Shown: in pieces, positions 14,697 to 23,310 of the stretch | How positions within the stretch are numbered: the first letter of the stretch is position 1 | Layout: the number at the start of each line of letters is the position of its first letter | Source: Polyangiaceae bacterium | GTDB taxonomy: Bacteria; Myxococcota_A; Polyangia; Polyangiales; Polyangiaceae | NCBI GenBank assembly: GCA_025937785.1 | Contig: JAICQQ010000039.1 | Coordinates: 1 to 48,211 of the forward strand | Length of the DNA stretch: 48,211 nt | Direction of reading: 5' to 3' | Notes under the pieces: generated by a model | Seen by the model: only the letters and a program-made list of their open reading frames with translations | What the model was told of the DNA's origin: nothing | Databases searched by the model: none | Made by a program: the position numbers and the translations under genes

Positions 14697-16880
14697 TCAG
14701 CGCTTCACGGAGACCTTCAGGATGCGGTCGCCTTGCGCGACGCGCAACCACTCCGGACCCGCGTGCCCGACCCAGGCGTAGTCGCCGTCGAGACGAGGGT
14801 AACGGTCGAGCGCCACGAAGACCTGGCTCGCAGCGGTGTCTCGCCCCGCCAGCGCCATTCCTGCATCGAACGCTGCGAAAGATCGGGGACCAGTCTCGCA
14901 GCGCAGTGGGGCGCGCCCGCCATCTCCGAAACCGTCACCGAGTTTATCGCCGAACTGCACGACGAAACCCGGCACCACGCGGTGCACGGCCATCTGATCG
15001 TAGTAGCCCGACTCGACCAGATCGACGATCCGTTGCACGGCTACCGGCGCCTCCGACGGATCCAGCGTCAACGTGAGCTCACCCACGTCGGTCGCGAATG
15101 CCAGCGTCAACGGCTGCGTTCGTCGCGCGGCGCGCTCGAGCTCCGGCGGGGGCTCGGCAGGCGGCGTGAACTCCTCGCAACGACGCGCCTTGTCCCCCAA
15201 GCGCGCGAGGGCGCGCTCGGCGTGCAGGCGCAAGGTCGGCTGATCGCTCGCGCAGTGGCGCTCGAGCACGGGCTTGGCGCTCAAGAGTTGCAGGCTGCCC
15301 GCTGCATCTAGTAGCGCCGAGAGGGCCTCGACCGACCCGCGCTTCTCGGCGGTGGTGAGCGACGTCTGGAATGCCTGAATCAACTCGGGGTGCGGAGCAC
15401 CAGCCGCACCGGCTGCACTCGGCTCGCTCGAGCCGCGCTCGGGAAACGCCGCCAAGATCTGGGCAGCGGTCGCCACCGTGCCGGGCGCCTCGGCCGCCAG
15501 GGCCTTGCCGAGAATGCGCGCGGCGTCGGCCACTTCGGCGTGGCTGCCCAAGAGCCGAAGCGCGGCCTGCCGCACGCCGGGTTGGTCGGAGTTGGTGAAG
15601 CGCTCCCACGAACGCAGGCGCGCACCGCCGAGGGGCGCCCGATCGAGGGCGCTGATTCGGGCCAGCTGACCCACCACACCGTTCGGTTCGGGATCGCACT
15701 CGAGCAGGTGTCGCGCCGCGCTGGCGCTGCCTGCGAGCAGCGCCGCCGCCCGGCACCGAAGCACCACCACACGGCGACGCGCGGCCGGTTCGGACGCCGC
15801 GGGCAAGGGCAGCTCTTGCAGTTGGCTCAGCGCTTGCTTCGCCGGTCCCAGGGGCAGGCTGATGCCTTCCAGGGTGGTGAGCAGGGGTCCGAAGGCGGGC
15901 GAGAGCAACCGTTCCGAGGTCAGCCCGCGCTCGACGAGCTTCCCCAACGATTGCTCCAACGCGAGCTCGCCGGCGTCGCCCAGCCGGCGCAGCGCCAGAC
16001 TGGCGGCGCTCTGGTCGTTCGTCGAGGCCTTCGCGTCCAGCAACACTTGGCCGAGAGCCTCGGCGGCTGGGGCACCAGCAAACCCCAGGGAGCGAATCGC
16101 AAACGTGCGAGGCAGCCCGGCGCGCCCGAGAGCCGCCGTTGCCAGCTTGCGCAGGCGCTCTTGCACCGTGGCCCCCAGCGCCGGCAAGCGCGTGAACGCG
16201 TACAACGCGTGCGGCGCACTAGGCTCCGGCCGCGCCGCAACGTCGAGCAGCGCCACCGCCGATGCATCCTCGAGACGCGCGTAAAGTCCGGCGAGCGTGC
16301 CCAGCGCCAGCGCGGCCGTGTCCGTCAGCGCAGGCTGGCTCAGCCAAGCTCGCAGCGAACGCTCTGCTTCGGGCGTGCCGCAGCGGGCGAGCGCCTGCGC
16401 GATCGCCGCGAGCGGTGAGTCGGCTGCGCCCACGGCGGCTGCGTCGGCCTCCACCGCCCAGCTGGCGGCGCGCAGCGTGAGCTCGGGGACGAGCTTCGAT
16501 TCGCGCCCCTTGCACGTATAACCCAGACCATACGCCGCCCAGGTGACGACCGCGCCGTCCGTGTCGCGGAGCAGCCCGCGCAGCGCTTCGACAGCCCCCG
16601 GATCGGCGATGCGCGCCAGCGCGCGCGCCGCTTCACGCCGCACGCGGGGATCCCGATGCGTGAGATGGTCCGGTCGGACGGCAGCGCTGTCGCGGCGCTG
16701 CTCGATCGAACGGAGGCGATCGAGGACGGCCGTGGCGGACGCACGCGCTGATGCCGACGCCGAAGCGCTGGGCGCGGCAGGCGCGCTCGGCGCCGGGTCA
16801 CCGCCGCAAGCAACTCCGCCCAGCAAGAACACGCCGAGCCAGCATGCGCGGACGCGTGCGCCGACTCGCTCAGCCCCCAA
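14697..16880 (-). CDS. HEAT-repeat lipoprotein with C-terminal cyclophilin domain
   Basis: A 727-residue exported protein. The start TTG 16880 has GAGGG seven bases upstream and overlaps the DUF218 gene by 11 bases. The signal ends in LLGGVAC (Cys25), followed by an Ala/Ser linker. Residues about 60-570 are alpha-helical HEAT-like repeats (REAARALARIADPGAVEAL, QAALRLLGSHAEVADA, LHAERALARLGD). Residues about 587-727 are a cyclophilin-type peptidyl-prolyl isomerase: VGELTLTLDPSEAPVAVQ, AVHRVVPGFVVQFGD (with the catalytic Arg), ASQVFVALDRYPRLDGDYAWVG. This domain isomerises X-Pro bonds; the HEAT solenoid would present clients or partners. It probably acts in the periplasm, tethered to a membrane. 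Confidence 0.88.
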   Translation of the reverse strand: MGAERVGARVRACWLGVFLLGGVACGGDPAPSAPAAPSASASASARASATAVLDRLRSIEQRRDSAAVRPDHLTHRDPRVRREAARALARIADPGAVEALRGLLRDTDGAVVTWAAYGLGYTCKGRESKLVPELTLRAASWAVEADAAAVGAADSPLAAIAQALARCGTPEAERSLRAWLSQPALTDTAALALGTLAGLYARLEDASAVALLDVAARPEPSAPHALYAFTRLPALGATVQERLRKLATAALGRAGLPRTFAIRSLGFAGAPAAEALGQVLLDAKASTNDQSAASLALRRLGDAGELALEQSLGKLVERGLTSERLLSPAFGPLLTTLEGISLPLGPAKQALSQLQELPLPAASEPAARRRVVVLRCRAAALLAGSASAARHLLECDPEPNGVVGQLARISALDRAPLGGARLRSWERFTNSDQPGVRQAALRLLGSHAEVADAARILGKALAAEAPGTVATAAQILAAFPERGSSEPSAAGAAGAPHPELIQAFQTSLTTAEKRGSVEALSALLDAAGSLQLLSAKPVLERHCASDQPTLRLHAERALARLGDKARRCEEFTPPAEPPPELERAARRTQPLTLAFATDVGELTLTLDPSEAPVAVQRIVDLVESGYYDQMAVHRVVPGFVVQFGDKLGDGFGDGGRAPLRCETGPRSFAAFDAGMALAGRDTAASQVFVALDRYPRLDGDYAWVGHAGPEWLRVAQGDRILKVSVKR

Positions 16881-17403
16881 AGCGCAACCCTCGATCGAGA
16901 CGATAACTCGCCTGCTCGCGCAAGCCGCGCAGCACACGCTGGAAGCGCGAGACCGCCGGTGACGCCACGGGCACGAGCACGCACTCGATGCCAGCTTCCG
17001 CGAAGCAACGCTCGGCGCGGGGCAGGTGCCAATCGCAGCTGACGAGCGCGGCCCGCCGCCACTGGCGCACCTCGAACAGCTCGGCGACACGGTTCGCGTT
17101 GCTGCGCGTGGTCATGCTCACGCGCTCGACGAGCACGCGGTCACCGGGCACCTGCTCGTGCATCAGCTGCGCACGGAAGGCGTCGGCTTCTGCCACGCCG
17201 TGCCAGCATCTGCCGCCGCTGGCGATCACCCACGGCGCCAAGCCGCTGTGATACGCCGCGGCCGCACCCTTCACGCGGCGCAGCGCCGCCCCGGCGGGCT
17301 GGCCCCCCTGCGCGATGCGACAGCCGAGAACGACGATGGCATCAATGGACACGACGCGGACCAACCTACCGCAGTCGTCGCGTGCTGTGAGCGCCTTTTT
17401 CAC
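16870..17403 (-). CDS. DUF218/YdcF-like protein
   Basis: A 177-residue protein with the DUF218 fold known from SanA, ElyC and YdcF: AIVVLGCRI, ADAFRAQLMHEQVPGDRVLVE, the TRSNA element and the strand ALVSCDWHLPRAERCF. Unlike SanA and ElyC it has no membrane helix, so it may be cytoplasmic. The start could be GTG 17403 or, closer to the domain, GTG 17355; neither has a strong ribosome binding site. The last 11 bases overlap the HEAT/cyclophilin gene, so the two are coupled. DUF218 members are tied to envelope polysaccharide and lipid-carrier metabolism, but the reaction is unknown here. Confidence 0.85.
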   Translation of the reverse strand: MKKALTARDDCGRLVRVVSIDAIVVLGCRIAQGGQPAGAALRRVKGAAAAYHSGLAPWVIASGGRCWHGVAEADAFRAQLMHEQVPGDRVLVERVSMTTRSNANRVAELFEVRQWRRAALVSCDWHLPRAERCFAEAGIECVLVPVASPAVSRFQRVLRGLREQASYRLDRGLRFGG

Positions 17404-17451
17404 CAGCCACCCCTTGGCTCGACCCTCGACGCCAAGCTACCTTTGCGCCGG

Positions 17452-19401
17452 ATGGAACTCGCGGCGCCCCGTGGGCCTGCCCCCACCGGGCAGGCCGCAG
17501 CCCTGGCATGGATGGCACCCTGGATCGCCAACGTGGTCGCGCTCGGAGCGAGCCCACGCCCCGCCAGCGAGTGGCTCGAGCTCCAGGCGTTCAACGCAGC
17601 TCAGAACGGGGCGTTCGCGTTCCTCACGTACTTCAGCATCAAACTCTGGCATCGCGGCGGCATCAGCAGCCGGCTCAGCGCAACACTGGCGCTGCTCGTC
17701 CTCGGGAACTTACTTGGCTGGGCGGTGCTGCCGGACGACGTGTGGAACTTCAGCGAACGGCACGGCCCGAGCGCGCCACCCTGGCTGACGCAAGCGCTGC
17801 TCATCACGGCGATGGCCAGCAGCATCGCGCTCGCCTGGTTCGTGAGCGTGACACTCGCGTCCCGAGCTCGCTGGCGCGTCGCGGGCGCGGGGGCCGCGAT
17901 CGCCCTCATCGTCGTGAACCACTTGGTATTGCCGGGAGACTACCGCGGAGTGCACCTGTTTACGTGCCTGGTCGCGGTCGCCGCCCTGACGCCGGCCCTG
18001 GCTCACGATCCATGGGCGCGCTGGCTGCACGCAGCGTCAGCGTACCTCGCGCGTCACTCGCGCCAGCGCACCGCACTGGTCGTGTGCGGCGCGCTCGCTG
18101 TCGCCGGTTTCATCGCCGTCGCCCCCAGCGGGCGGGTCCAGACGGCGCTGCTCAGGTCCCAGAACGCACCGGTGTACGGGCTGCTGGCTCGCGTGCGCGG
18201 TGAACCCCAGACCGGCTTCGCCGCACGAGATGGAGAATGGTTCGCGGCGCGCCCCCACGGAGAGCTCCCTGCGCCGCCGCGCCCGGGGTTCTTCGACGAC
18301 CCCATCGTGCTCATGCTCACCGTCGACGCGCTGCGCGCCGACGTGGTCAGCGGTCGCTACGACCAACAGCTCCCCACGCTCGCCCGGCTGCGCCGCGAAT
18401 CGGTATGGTTCGAAAACGCCCGGGCGCCCGGCACCCTCACGAAGGTTTCCGTCACGTCGGTCTTTACCTGCAAATACTTTTCGCAACAGTTTTGGTCCAA
18501 GGACCACGACGGTCTAATCGGCGTCCAGGGCGACTCGACGCTGCGGTTTCCCGAGTATCTGCGCGCCGCACGCGTGCCCACCGTGAACTTCAACGCCATC
18601 GGCTGGCTCCGCAACGGGCGCGGGATCGTCAGGGGCTTCGCGGAGGAGATCCGCCCCAAGGACAAGCACAAGTACATACCGGCAGCGCCTGTCATGGACG
18701 CCATCCTGAAGCGGCTCGCGAAGCTACGGCGCGGCCCCTTCTTTCTGCACACGCACTTCAGCGATCCCCACGATCCTTATGATCTCGCGGCACGAAAGGG
18801 CACCCCCTTCGAGCGCTACCTCGGCGAAGTCGCGTTGGTGGACCAGCAACTCGAGCGTCTGCTCGACGCGCTCGAAAGCCAGGGCCTCGCGGACCGCACC
18901 ATCGTGATCGTGCAGGCCGACCACGGCGAAGCGTTCGGCGAGCACGGCAGCCGCACCCACGGCACCACCCTCTACGACGAGGTGCTGCGCGTGCCGCTCA
19001 TGTTCAAGATCCCAGGCACCCCCGCGCGACGCATCACCACCCCCGTCACGACGATGGATCTCGGCCCGACCATCCTCGAAATTTTCGGACAGGCGGTGCC
19101 CGCCTCTTGCATGGGCCAAAGCCTCCTCGCCACCCTGCAGGGCGGCACGCCTCGGCTCACGCGGCCCATCGCCGCAGAGAATCGCTTGCAGCAGACCCTG
19201 GTCCTTCCGAACGGCCTCAAGGTCATCTACGACACCCGCACCAAAACCAGCGAGCTGTACGATCTCGGCAAAGATCCCGGCGAAACCCAAGATCTCTCCG
19301 GCGACACCGACCTGCTCGAGGAACCCCTCGCCACCCTGCACGCCTTCTTCGAAGCCCACCGTTACCGAGCGAACGGCTACCAGCCGCCGTTCATTCGCTA
19401 G
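17452..19401 (+). CDS. Membrane-anchored sulfatase/LTA-synthase-like enzyme
   Basis: A 650-residue protein of the alkaline-phosphatase superfamily. ATG 17452 is the first start that begins the membrane region. About five hydrophobic segments lie between residues 15 and 225. The catalytic domain (about 283-640) has metal-site strand MLTVDALRAD (Asp292), FSDPHDPYD, and VQADHGEAFGEHG with Asp-His. In sulfatases the nucleophile lies in C/S-x-P-S-R; here the aligned segment is APGTLTKVSVTS, which offers Thr330 and no Cys, as in LtaS-type phosphoglycerol and phosphoethanolamine transferases. It may therefore transfer or remove a polar group on lipid or polysaccharide rather than cleave sulfate. It is divergent from DUF218 (48-base gap). 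Confidence 0.85.
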   Translation: MELAAPRGPAPTGQAAALAWMAPWIANVVALGASPRPASEWLELQAFNAAQNGAFAFLTYFSIKLWHRGGISSRLSATLALLVLGNLLGWAVLPDDVWNFSERHGPSAPPWLTQALLITAMASSIALAWFVSVTLASRARWRVAGAGAAIALIVVNHLVLPGDYRGVHLFTCLVAVAALTPALAHDPWARWLHAASAYLARHSRQRTALVVCGALAVAGFIAVAPSGRVQTALLRSQNAPVYGLLARVRGEPQTGFAARDGEWFAARPHGELPAPPRPGFFDDPIVLMLTVDALRADVVSGRYDQQLPTLARLRRESVWFENARAPGTLTKVSVTSVFTCKYFSQQFWSKDHDGLIGVQGDSTLRFPEYLRAARVPTVNFNAIGWLRNGRGIVRGFAEEIRPKDKHKYIPAAPVMDAILKRLAKLRRGPFFLHTHFSDPHDPYDLAARKGTPFERYLGEVALVDQQLERLLDALESQGLADRTIVIVQADHGEAFGEHGSRTHGTTLYDEVLRVPLMFKIPGTPARRITTPVTTMDLGPTILEIFGQAVPASCMGQSLLATLQGGTPRLTRPIAAENRLQQTLVLPNGLKVIYDTRTKTSELYDLGKDPGETQDLSGDTDLLEEPLATLHAFFEAHRYRANGYQPPFIR

Positions 19402-19404
19402 CTG

Positions 19405-21189
19405 TCACGGCAACAGCGGGCGCAGCGAGGCCTGCTCTTGCGCCTCCGCTTCCAGGCACAACCGGCGCGCGGTGCTCATGAGCTGCTCGCGGTTCCAGGG
19501 TTTGCCGAATACGCGGGTGACGCCGGGGAGCGAGTTGCGCGCAGGGTCGCCGGTGAGGATCAGCAGGCAGGCGCGCGGCAGCACCTCGCGGATGCGCTCG
19601 ACGAGCTCGATGCCCTCGGCGTCGCGCAACCTGACCTCGCTGACGACCAGGCTGGGCAGGCGCTCGCCCTCGTTGAAAGACACGGCTTCGACGGCGTCGG
19701 CGCTGATCACGTGGAAGCCTTCGCGCCGGAAGTCGTGAGAGACGGCGCGGCGGACCGCAGGGTCGGAGTCGAGCACCAGGATCGAGTGGGCGCTGGTGAC
19801 GAGCTTGGGCAAGATCAGCTCGGCGCGAGCGCCGCCGGCAGCGCGTGGCACCAGCTGGGCGCTCCCTCGGTGATCTTGCATGATCTGGCGCGTGATCGCG
19901 AGACCGAGCCCGGTACCCTGCCCGTAGGGCTTGGTGGTCGCGAACGGTTCGAAGACGCGCTCCCTGAGCGCGTCGGCGATGCCGAGGCCGTCGTCGTCGA
20001 CGCAGATCTTCACCTGGCGCTCCTCCGAAACTACGGAGAGCCAGACGTGCTTGCCGCCGGCGCGGGCCGCGTCGATGGCATTCGACAGCACGTTGAGGAT
20101 CGCTTGCGCCAGACGCGGTGAGTCGTTGGGCGCGCTCGCTCCTTCTTCGATGCTGACGTCGAGCGTGACTCCCGCGTCGAGAGCGCGCGGGCGGGCCATG
20201 CGCGTGGCTACCTCGATCGCCGTCTGCACCGGAGTGTCGGTGAGCTGGGGCCGGCCGCGCCGCGAGAAGCCGCAGACATGCTGGACGAAGCTACGAATGC
20301 GCTCGGCAGCGATCTCCATGTCAGCCGCCGATTCTGCCAGCTCTGGATCACCGAAGCGCGCCGCGGCCTCGGCGAAGTAGACGGAGCACGACTGAATCAC
20401 GCTGAGCGGGTTGTTGATCTCGTGCGCCATGCCCGCGGCGATGCGCCCGATCGCAGCCAGGCGTTCGCTGTGCTCGAGCTCGCGTTCGAGCTTGCGCCGT
20501 TCGGTGATGTCGAGCGACACCTCGACGGAGCGAAAGGCTCCGGCGGTCTCGCGCAGCGACGTGCGCGATAGCAGCACCAGCACCTCGCTGCCGTCTTTGC
20601 GCCGGCGGGTAGTCTCGATCATCTGACGCTTTCCGTCGTTCGAGAAGCCGTGGTCTTCGTGGTCGAGCCGCAGGAAATCGATGTGCCGCCCGATCGCCTC
20701 TTGGGTCGAGTAACCGTACAGGCTCTCGGCGCCTGGATTCCACGAGCGCACGAGCCCCTCGGCGTCGAGACCGACGATCGCCTCGAGGCACTCCTCGACC
20801 AGACGCGAGAGGCCTTCGGCACGGGCTTTCTGGTTCTGTTGCCCGCGTTCGAGCTCCGCGAGCTCGGCGTCGCGCCCGAGGCGCTCGGCCACCTCCGAGG
20901 CGTCGAACGGCTTCAGAATCGTGGAAGCACCACTCACCCCACGCGATTCGCCGGCATCCACCAGCACGTGCGTCCGCACCCATGGCGCGCGCCGCTTGGC
21001 TTCGGCAATCAGGTCGTCGTGGCCAGGCACGGCCGCATCGACCACGATCACCCGCGGCTGCTTCGCGAGCACCGTCGCATACGCGGATTCGAACGCCGAC
21101 ATTGCGTCGACGGATCGTCCTGCTCGCTCGAGCGCGGCACACAACGAACGCGAGGCATCGCGATCGCCCGATACCAGCAGAATGCTCAA
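19405..21189 (-). CDS. Hybrid PAS histidine kinase with N- and C-terminal receiver domains
   Basis: A 594-residue soluble kinase. The order is: receiver (1-110, phospho-acceptor Asp51 in VIVVDAAVPG), PAS (about 128-235, ending SLDITERRK), HisKA (His256 in GMAHEINNP), HATPase (about 355-462; NVLSNAID, DDDGLGI, GTGLGLAI) and a second receiver (about 468-585). In the second receiver the acceptor position is Glu518 (VVSEVRL) instead of Asp, mimicking a permanently charged state; Lys in GKPW is kept. The start TTG 21189 overlaps the stop of the FHA gene as TTGA and has GAGGA five bases upstream. No membrane helix is present. The kinase likely takes its cue from the coupled FHA protein or another intracellular signal. 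Confidence 0.9.
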   Translation of the reverse strand: MSILLVSGDRDASRSLCAALERAGRSVDAMSAFESAYATVLAKQPRVIVVDAAVPGHDDLIAEAKRRAPWVRTHVLVDAGESRGVSGASTILKPFDASEVAERLGRDAELAELERGQQNQKARAEGLSRLVEECLEAIVGLDAEGLVRSWNPGAESLYGYSTQEAIGRHIDFLRLDHEDHGFSNDGKRQMIETTRRRKDGSEVLVLLSRTSLRETAGAFRSVEVSLDITERRKLERELEHSERLAAIGRIAAGMAHEINNPLSVIQSCSVYFAEAAARFGDPELAESAADMEIAAERIRSFVQHVCGFSRRGRPQLTDTPVQTAIEVATRMARPRALDAGVTLDVSIEEGASAPNDSPRLAQAILNVLSNAIDAARAGGKHVWLSVVSEERQVKICVDDDGLGIADALRERVFEPFATTKPYGQGTGLGLAITRQIMQDHRGSAQLVPRAAGGARAELILPKLVTSAHSILVLDSDPAVRRAVSHDFRREGFHVISADAVEAVSFNEGERLPSLVVSEVRLRDAEGIELVERIREVLPRACLLILTGDPARNSLPGVTRVFGKPWNREQLMSTARRLCLEAEAQEQASLRPLLP

Positions 21190-21836
21190 ATCGAATCCTC
21201 GCGGATGGAATCTCGGGCGATGCGTTCGATGGTGCGGTGCTTCCACTCCGCGTGACCACCGCTCGGATCCCGAGCACCCACGAGTTCGGTCACCGCGGCC
21301 AGGCGCGCCGCTTCCGAAGCGGAGAGTCGCCGGCCGGACTCGATCAACGCATTCAAGAACATGTCGACGGCGCCTCGAACCGACGCCGCCACGCGGCTCG
21401 AGAGCCCATCTTGGGCGGCGCTCGACGCGATGGCTTCGATCACGTCCAGCGTCATCTCTTGGCGCTTGGTGCTCTGCGCATCGTCGAACTCGTACACGTC
21501 TACCGAGGGCACCGGCCCTTGCTCCGTGCGCGTGATGCCATCGCTGGCTTTGCGCTTCACCTCGAGCACTTCGAGCATGTCCGTTCCGACGCTCAGCACG
21601 TCGCCTGCCTGGAGCTTTGCGATGGCCGCGAGTCGCGTTCCATTCAAATAGGTACCGTTGGAACTTCCCAGATCGGTCAACGAGAGGCCCGTTTCGTCCC
21701 AGGTGATGGCGCAGTGCTGCCGGGACGCTCGGGAGTTGGACAGCACGATGCTGCAGTAGGGGCTCCGACCGATCACCGTCTCCCCGCGTCTCAGAGGAAA
21801 TCTAGTACCACGGTATTTCAGCCAGAATGCGCTCAC
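21186..21836 (-). CDS. FHA-domain protein
   Basis: A 216-residue protein. The start GTG 21836 has GAGGTG five bases upstream and gives MSAFWLKYRGTRFPL, a typical first strand of an FHA domain. The domain (about 5-95) has the phosphothreonine-binding residues in VIGRSPYCSI, SRASRQHC and LGSSNGTYLNG. The rest is a helical region (about 125-210) rich in Ala, Arg and Glu (MTLDVIEAIASSA). It is coupled by TTGA to the hybrid histidine kinase, which suggests that Ser/Thr phosphorylation feeds a two-component pathway. Its promoter must lie in the 109-base gap shared with pcnB. Confidence 0.88.
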   Translation of the reverse strand: MSAFWLKYRGTRFPLRRGETVIGRSPYCSIVLSNSRASRQHCAITWDETGLSLTDLGSSNGTYLNGTRLAAIAKLQAGDVLSVGTDMLEVLEVKRKASDGITRTEQGPVPSVDVYEFDDAQSTKRQEMTLDVIEAIASSAAQDGLSSRVAASVRGAVDMFLNALIESGRRLSASEAARLAAVTELVGARDPSGGHAEWKHRTIERIARDSIREDSI

Positions 21837-21945
21837 GTGCCCACCTCGGTCTACGGCCAAGATAGCCCAGACGTTTAAGCGTACCTGAGGCAACGCGCAA
21901 AACAACTCAGCGTCGGCCGCCCGGTCACTGTACGGAAGGGGATGC

Positions 21946-23271
21946 ATGGGTCACAATGGTTGGCGAGCGCGTCCTATTTCCACTAGCGTCCACTCCGAAA
22001 CTCCTTCCCCCCTGCTGGGAATGCCCGACATAGAAATGATCACCGAGGTGGATGCACCCCACGCCGAACCCGCGCCGTCCAAACAGGCTAGCCGGCAGGG
22101 AGAGCCCCGACGCAACCGATCCAGCGCTTCCCGCAAGTCATCGCGCGATTTCGATAATGGCGAGTCTCGCGCGGAGCTGTACCCGGTCGAGTTCGACGTG
22201 CGTCGTGTCGATCCCGCTGCGACGAAGGTCGTGCGGCGGCTCACGCAGAGCGGCTTCGAAGCGTACTTGGTGGGCGGCTGTGTCCGAGACCTGCTGATCG
22301 GACGCCAGCCCAAGGACTTCGACGTTGCGACCAGCGCGCGCCCTGACGACGTGCGGCGGCTGTTTCGCAATTCTCGCATCATTGGACGGCGCTTCCGGCT
22401 CGTGCACGTGCTGTACGCCGGCGGCCGCGTGGTAGAGACGGCGACCTTTCGCCGCAGCCCGCCGACGCGTGAAGGCAAGCCCGGCGAAGATCTGTTGATC
22501 CGCAACGACAACGCGTTCGGTGAAGCCCACGAGGACGCGCTGCGCCGGGACTTCACCATCAACGGCCTGTTCTACGACATCGAACGCAAGCAGGTGATCG
22601 ATTGGGTCGGCGGCATGCCCGACATCGAGCGGCGCACGGTGAACACCATCGGCAACCCGGTGGTGCGCTTCCTGGAGGATCCAGTGCGGATCCTGCGGGC
22701 CATCAAGTTCAGTGCGCGCTGCGATCTCGGTATTACTCCCGAGGTCTACGACGCGATGGTCCAGTGTCGCGGCGCCTTGTCGATGGCGGCTCGGCCCAGG
22801 CTCTTCGAGGAGGTTTTGCGGCTGGCGCGCGGCGGCGCCGCCCACCGCTCCATCTGGTTGGCGTGGGAAACCGGCGTGCTGGACGTGCTCCTGCCCGAGC
22901 TCAGCGCCTACCTTTCGGACCTGGAAGAAGGAGCGACGCGCGCGTGGCGGCTGCTCCGCGCGCTCGACCGTGCCACCAACGAGCACGGCAGCGCCTTCGA
23001 CGACATCGTGCTGTGGACGGTGCTCTTGTACTGGCCTCTGCAAGAGGTACTCGCCGGCAGCCGCGACCGGGTCGAGGCCGCTTTCGATTTCCTGGATCCG
23101 ATCGTCGATCGCCTGAACGTGCCCCGTCGCATCGCGGACGCGCTCCGCCGCATCGCTGGGATCATGCCGCGCCTGGAGGCGGGGCGCACCGGCCGCTTCG
23201 CCCGCACCGCGCTCTACCCACACGCGATGGACGTGCAGCGACTGCTCCAGGCAGCCGAAGCTTCGATCTGA
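21946..23271 (+). CDS. pcnB: Poly(A) polymerase PcnB-like nucleotidyltransferase
   Basis: A 441-residue class II nucleotidyltransferase of the PcnB/CCA-adding group. ATG 21946 is preceded by GGAAGGGG. Residues 1-75 are disordered and basic (QGEPRRNRSSASRKSSR), as in RNA-binding tails of PcnB. The catalytic head has YLVGGCVRDLLIG and QPKDFDVAT with the metal-binding Asp124 and Asp126, then IIGRRFRLVHV, which favours poly(A) polymerase over CCA enzyme, then ALRRDFTINGLFYD and the neck GNPVVRFLEDPVRILRAIKFSAR. The enzyme adds 3' A-tails to RNA and promotes decay. It is divergent from the FHA gene and convergent with the double-FHA gene. Confidence 0.92.
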   Translation: MGHNGWRARPISTSVHSETPSPLLGMPDIEMITEVDAPHAEPAPSKQASRQGEPRRNRSSASRKSSRDFDNGESRAELYPVEFDVRRVDPAATKVVRRLTQSGFEAYLVGGCVRDLLIGRQPKDFDVATSARPDDVRRLFRNSRIIGRRFRLVHVLYAGGRVVETATFRRSPPTREGKPGEDLLIRNDNAFGEAHEDALRRDFTINGLFYDIERKQVIDWVGGMPDIERRTVNTIGNPVVRFLEDPVRILRAIKFSARCDLGITPEVYDAMVQCRGALSMAARPRLFEEVLRLARGGAAHRSIWLAWETGVLDVLLPELSAYLSDLEEGATRAWRLLRALDRATNEHGSAFDDIVLWTVLLYWPLQEVLAGSRDRVEAAFDFLDPIVDRLNVPRRIADALRRIAGIMPRLEAGRTGRFARTALYPHAMDVQRLLQAAEASI

Positions 23272-23280
23272 AGCTTCGGC
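23254..23280. terminator. Perfect inverted repeat spanning the pcnB stop
   Basis: An 11-base arm GCCGAAGCTTC (23254-23264), a 5-base loop and the exact reverse complement (23270-23280) form a strong GC-rich hairpin. It covers the TGA stop of pcnB (23269-23271) and lies 31 bases before the end of the convergent double-FHA gene. There is no T-run on either side, so intrinsic termination is not certain; a two-way terminator or RNA-stabilising hairpin is the likeliest role. Confidence 0.6.
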
Positions 23281-23310
23281 CTGACGCCGTCGCGCCGAGC
23301 AGTGCCTCGC

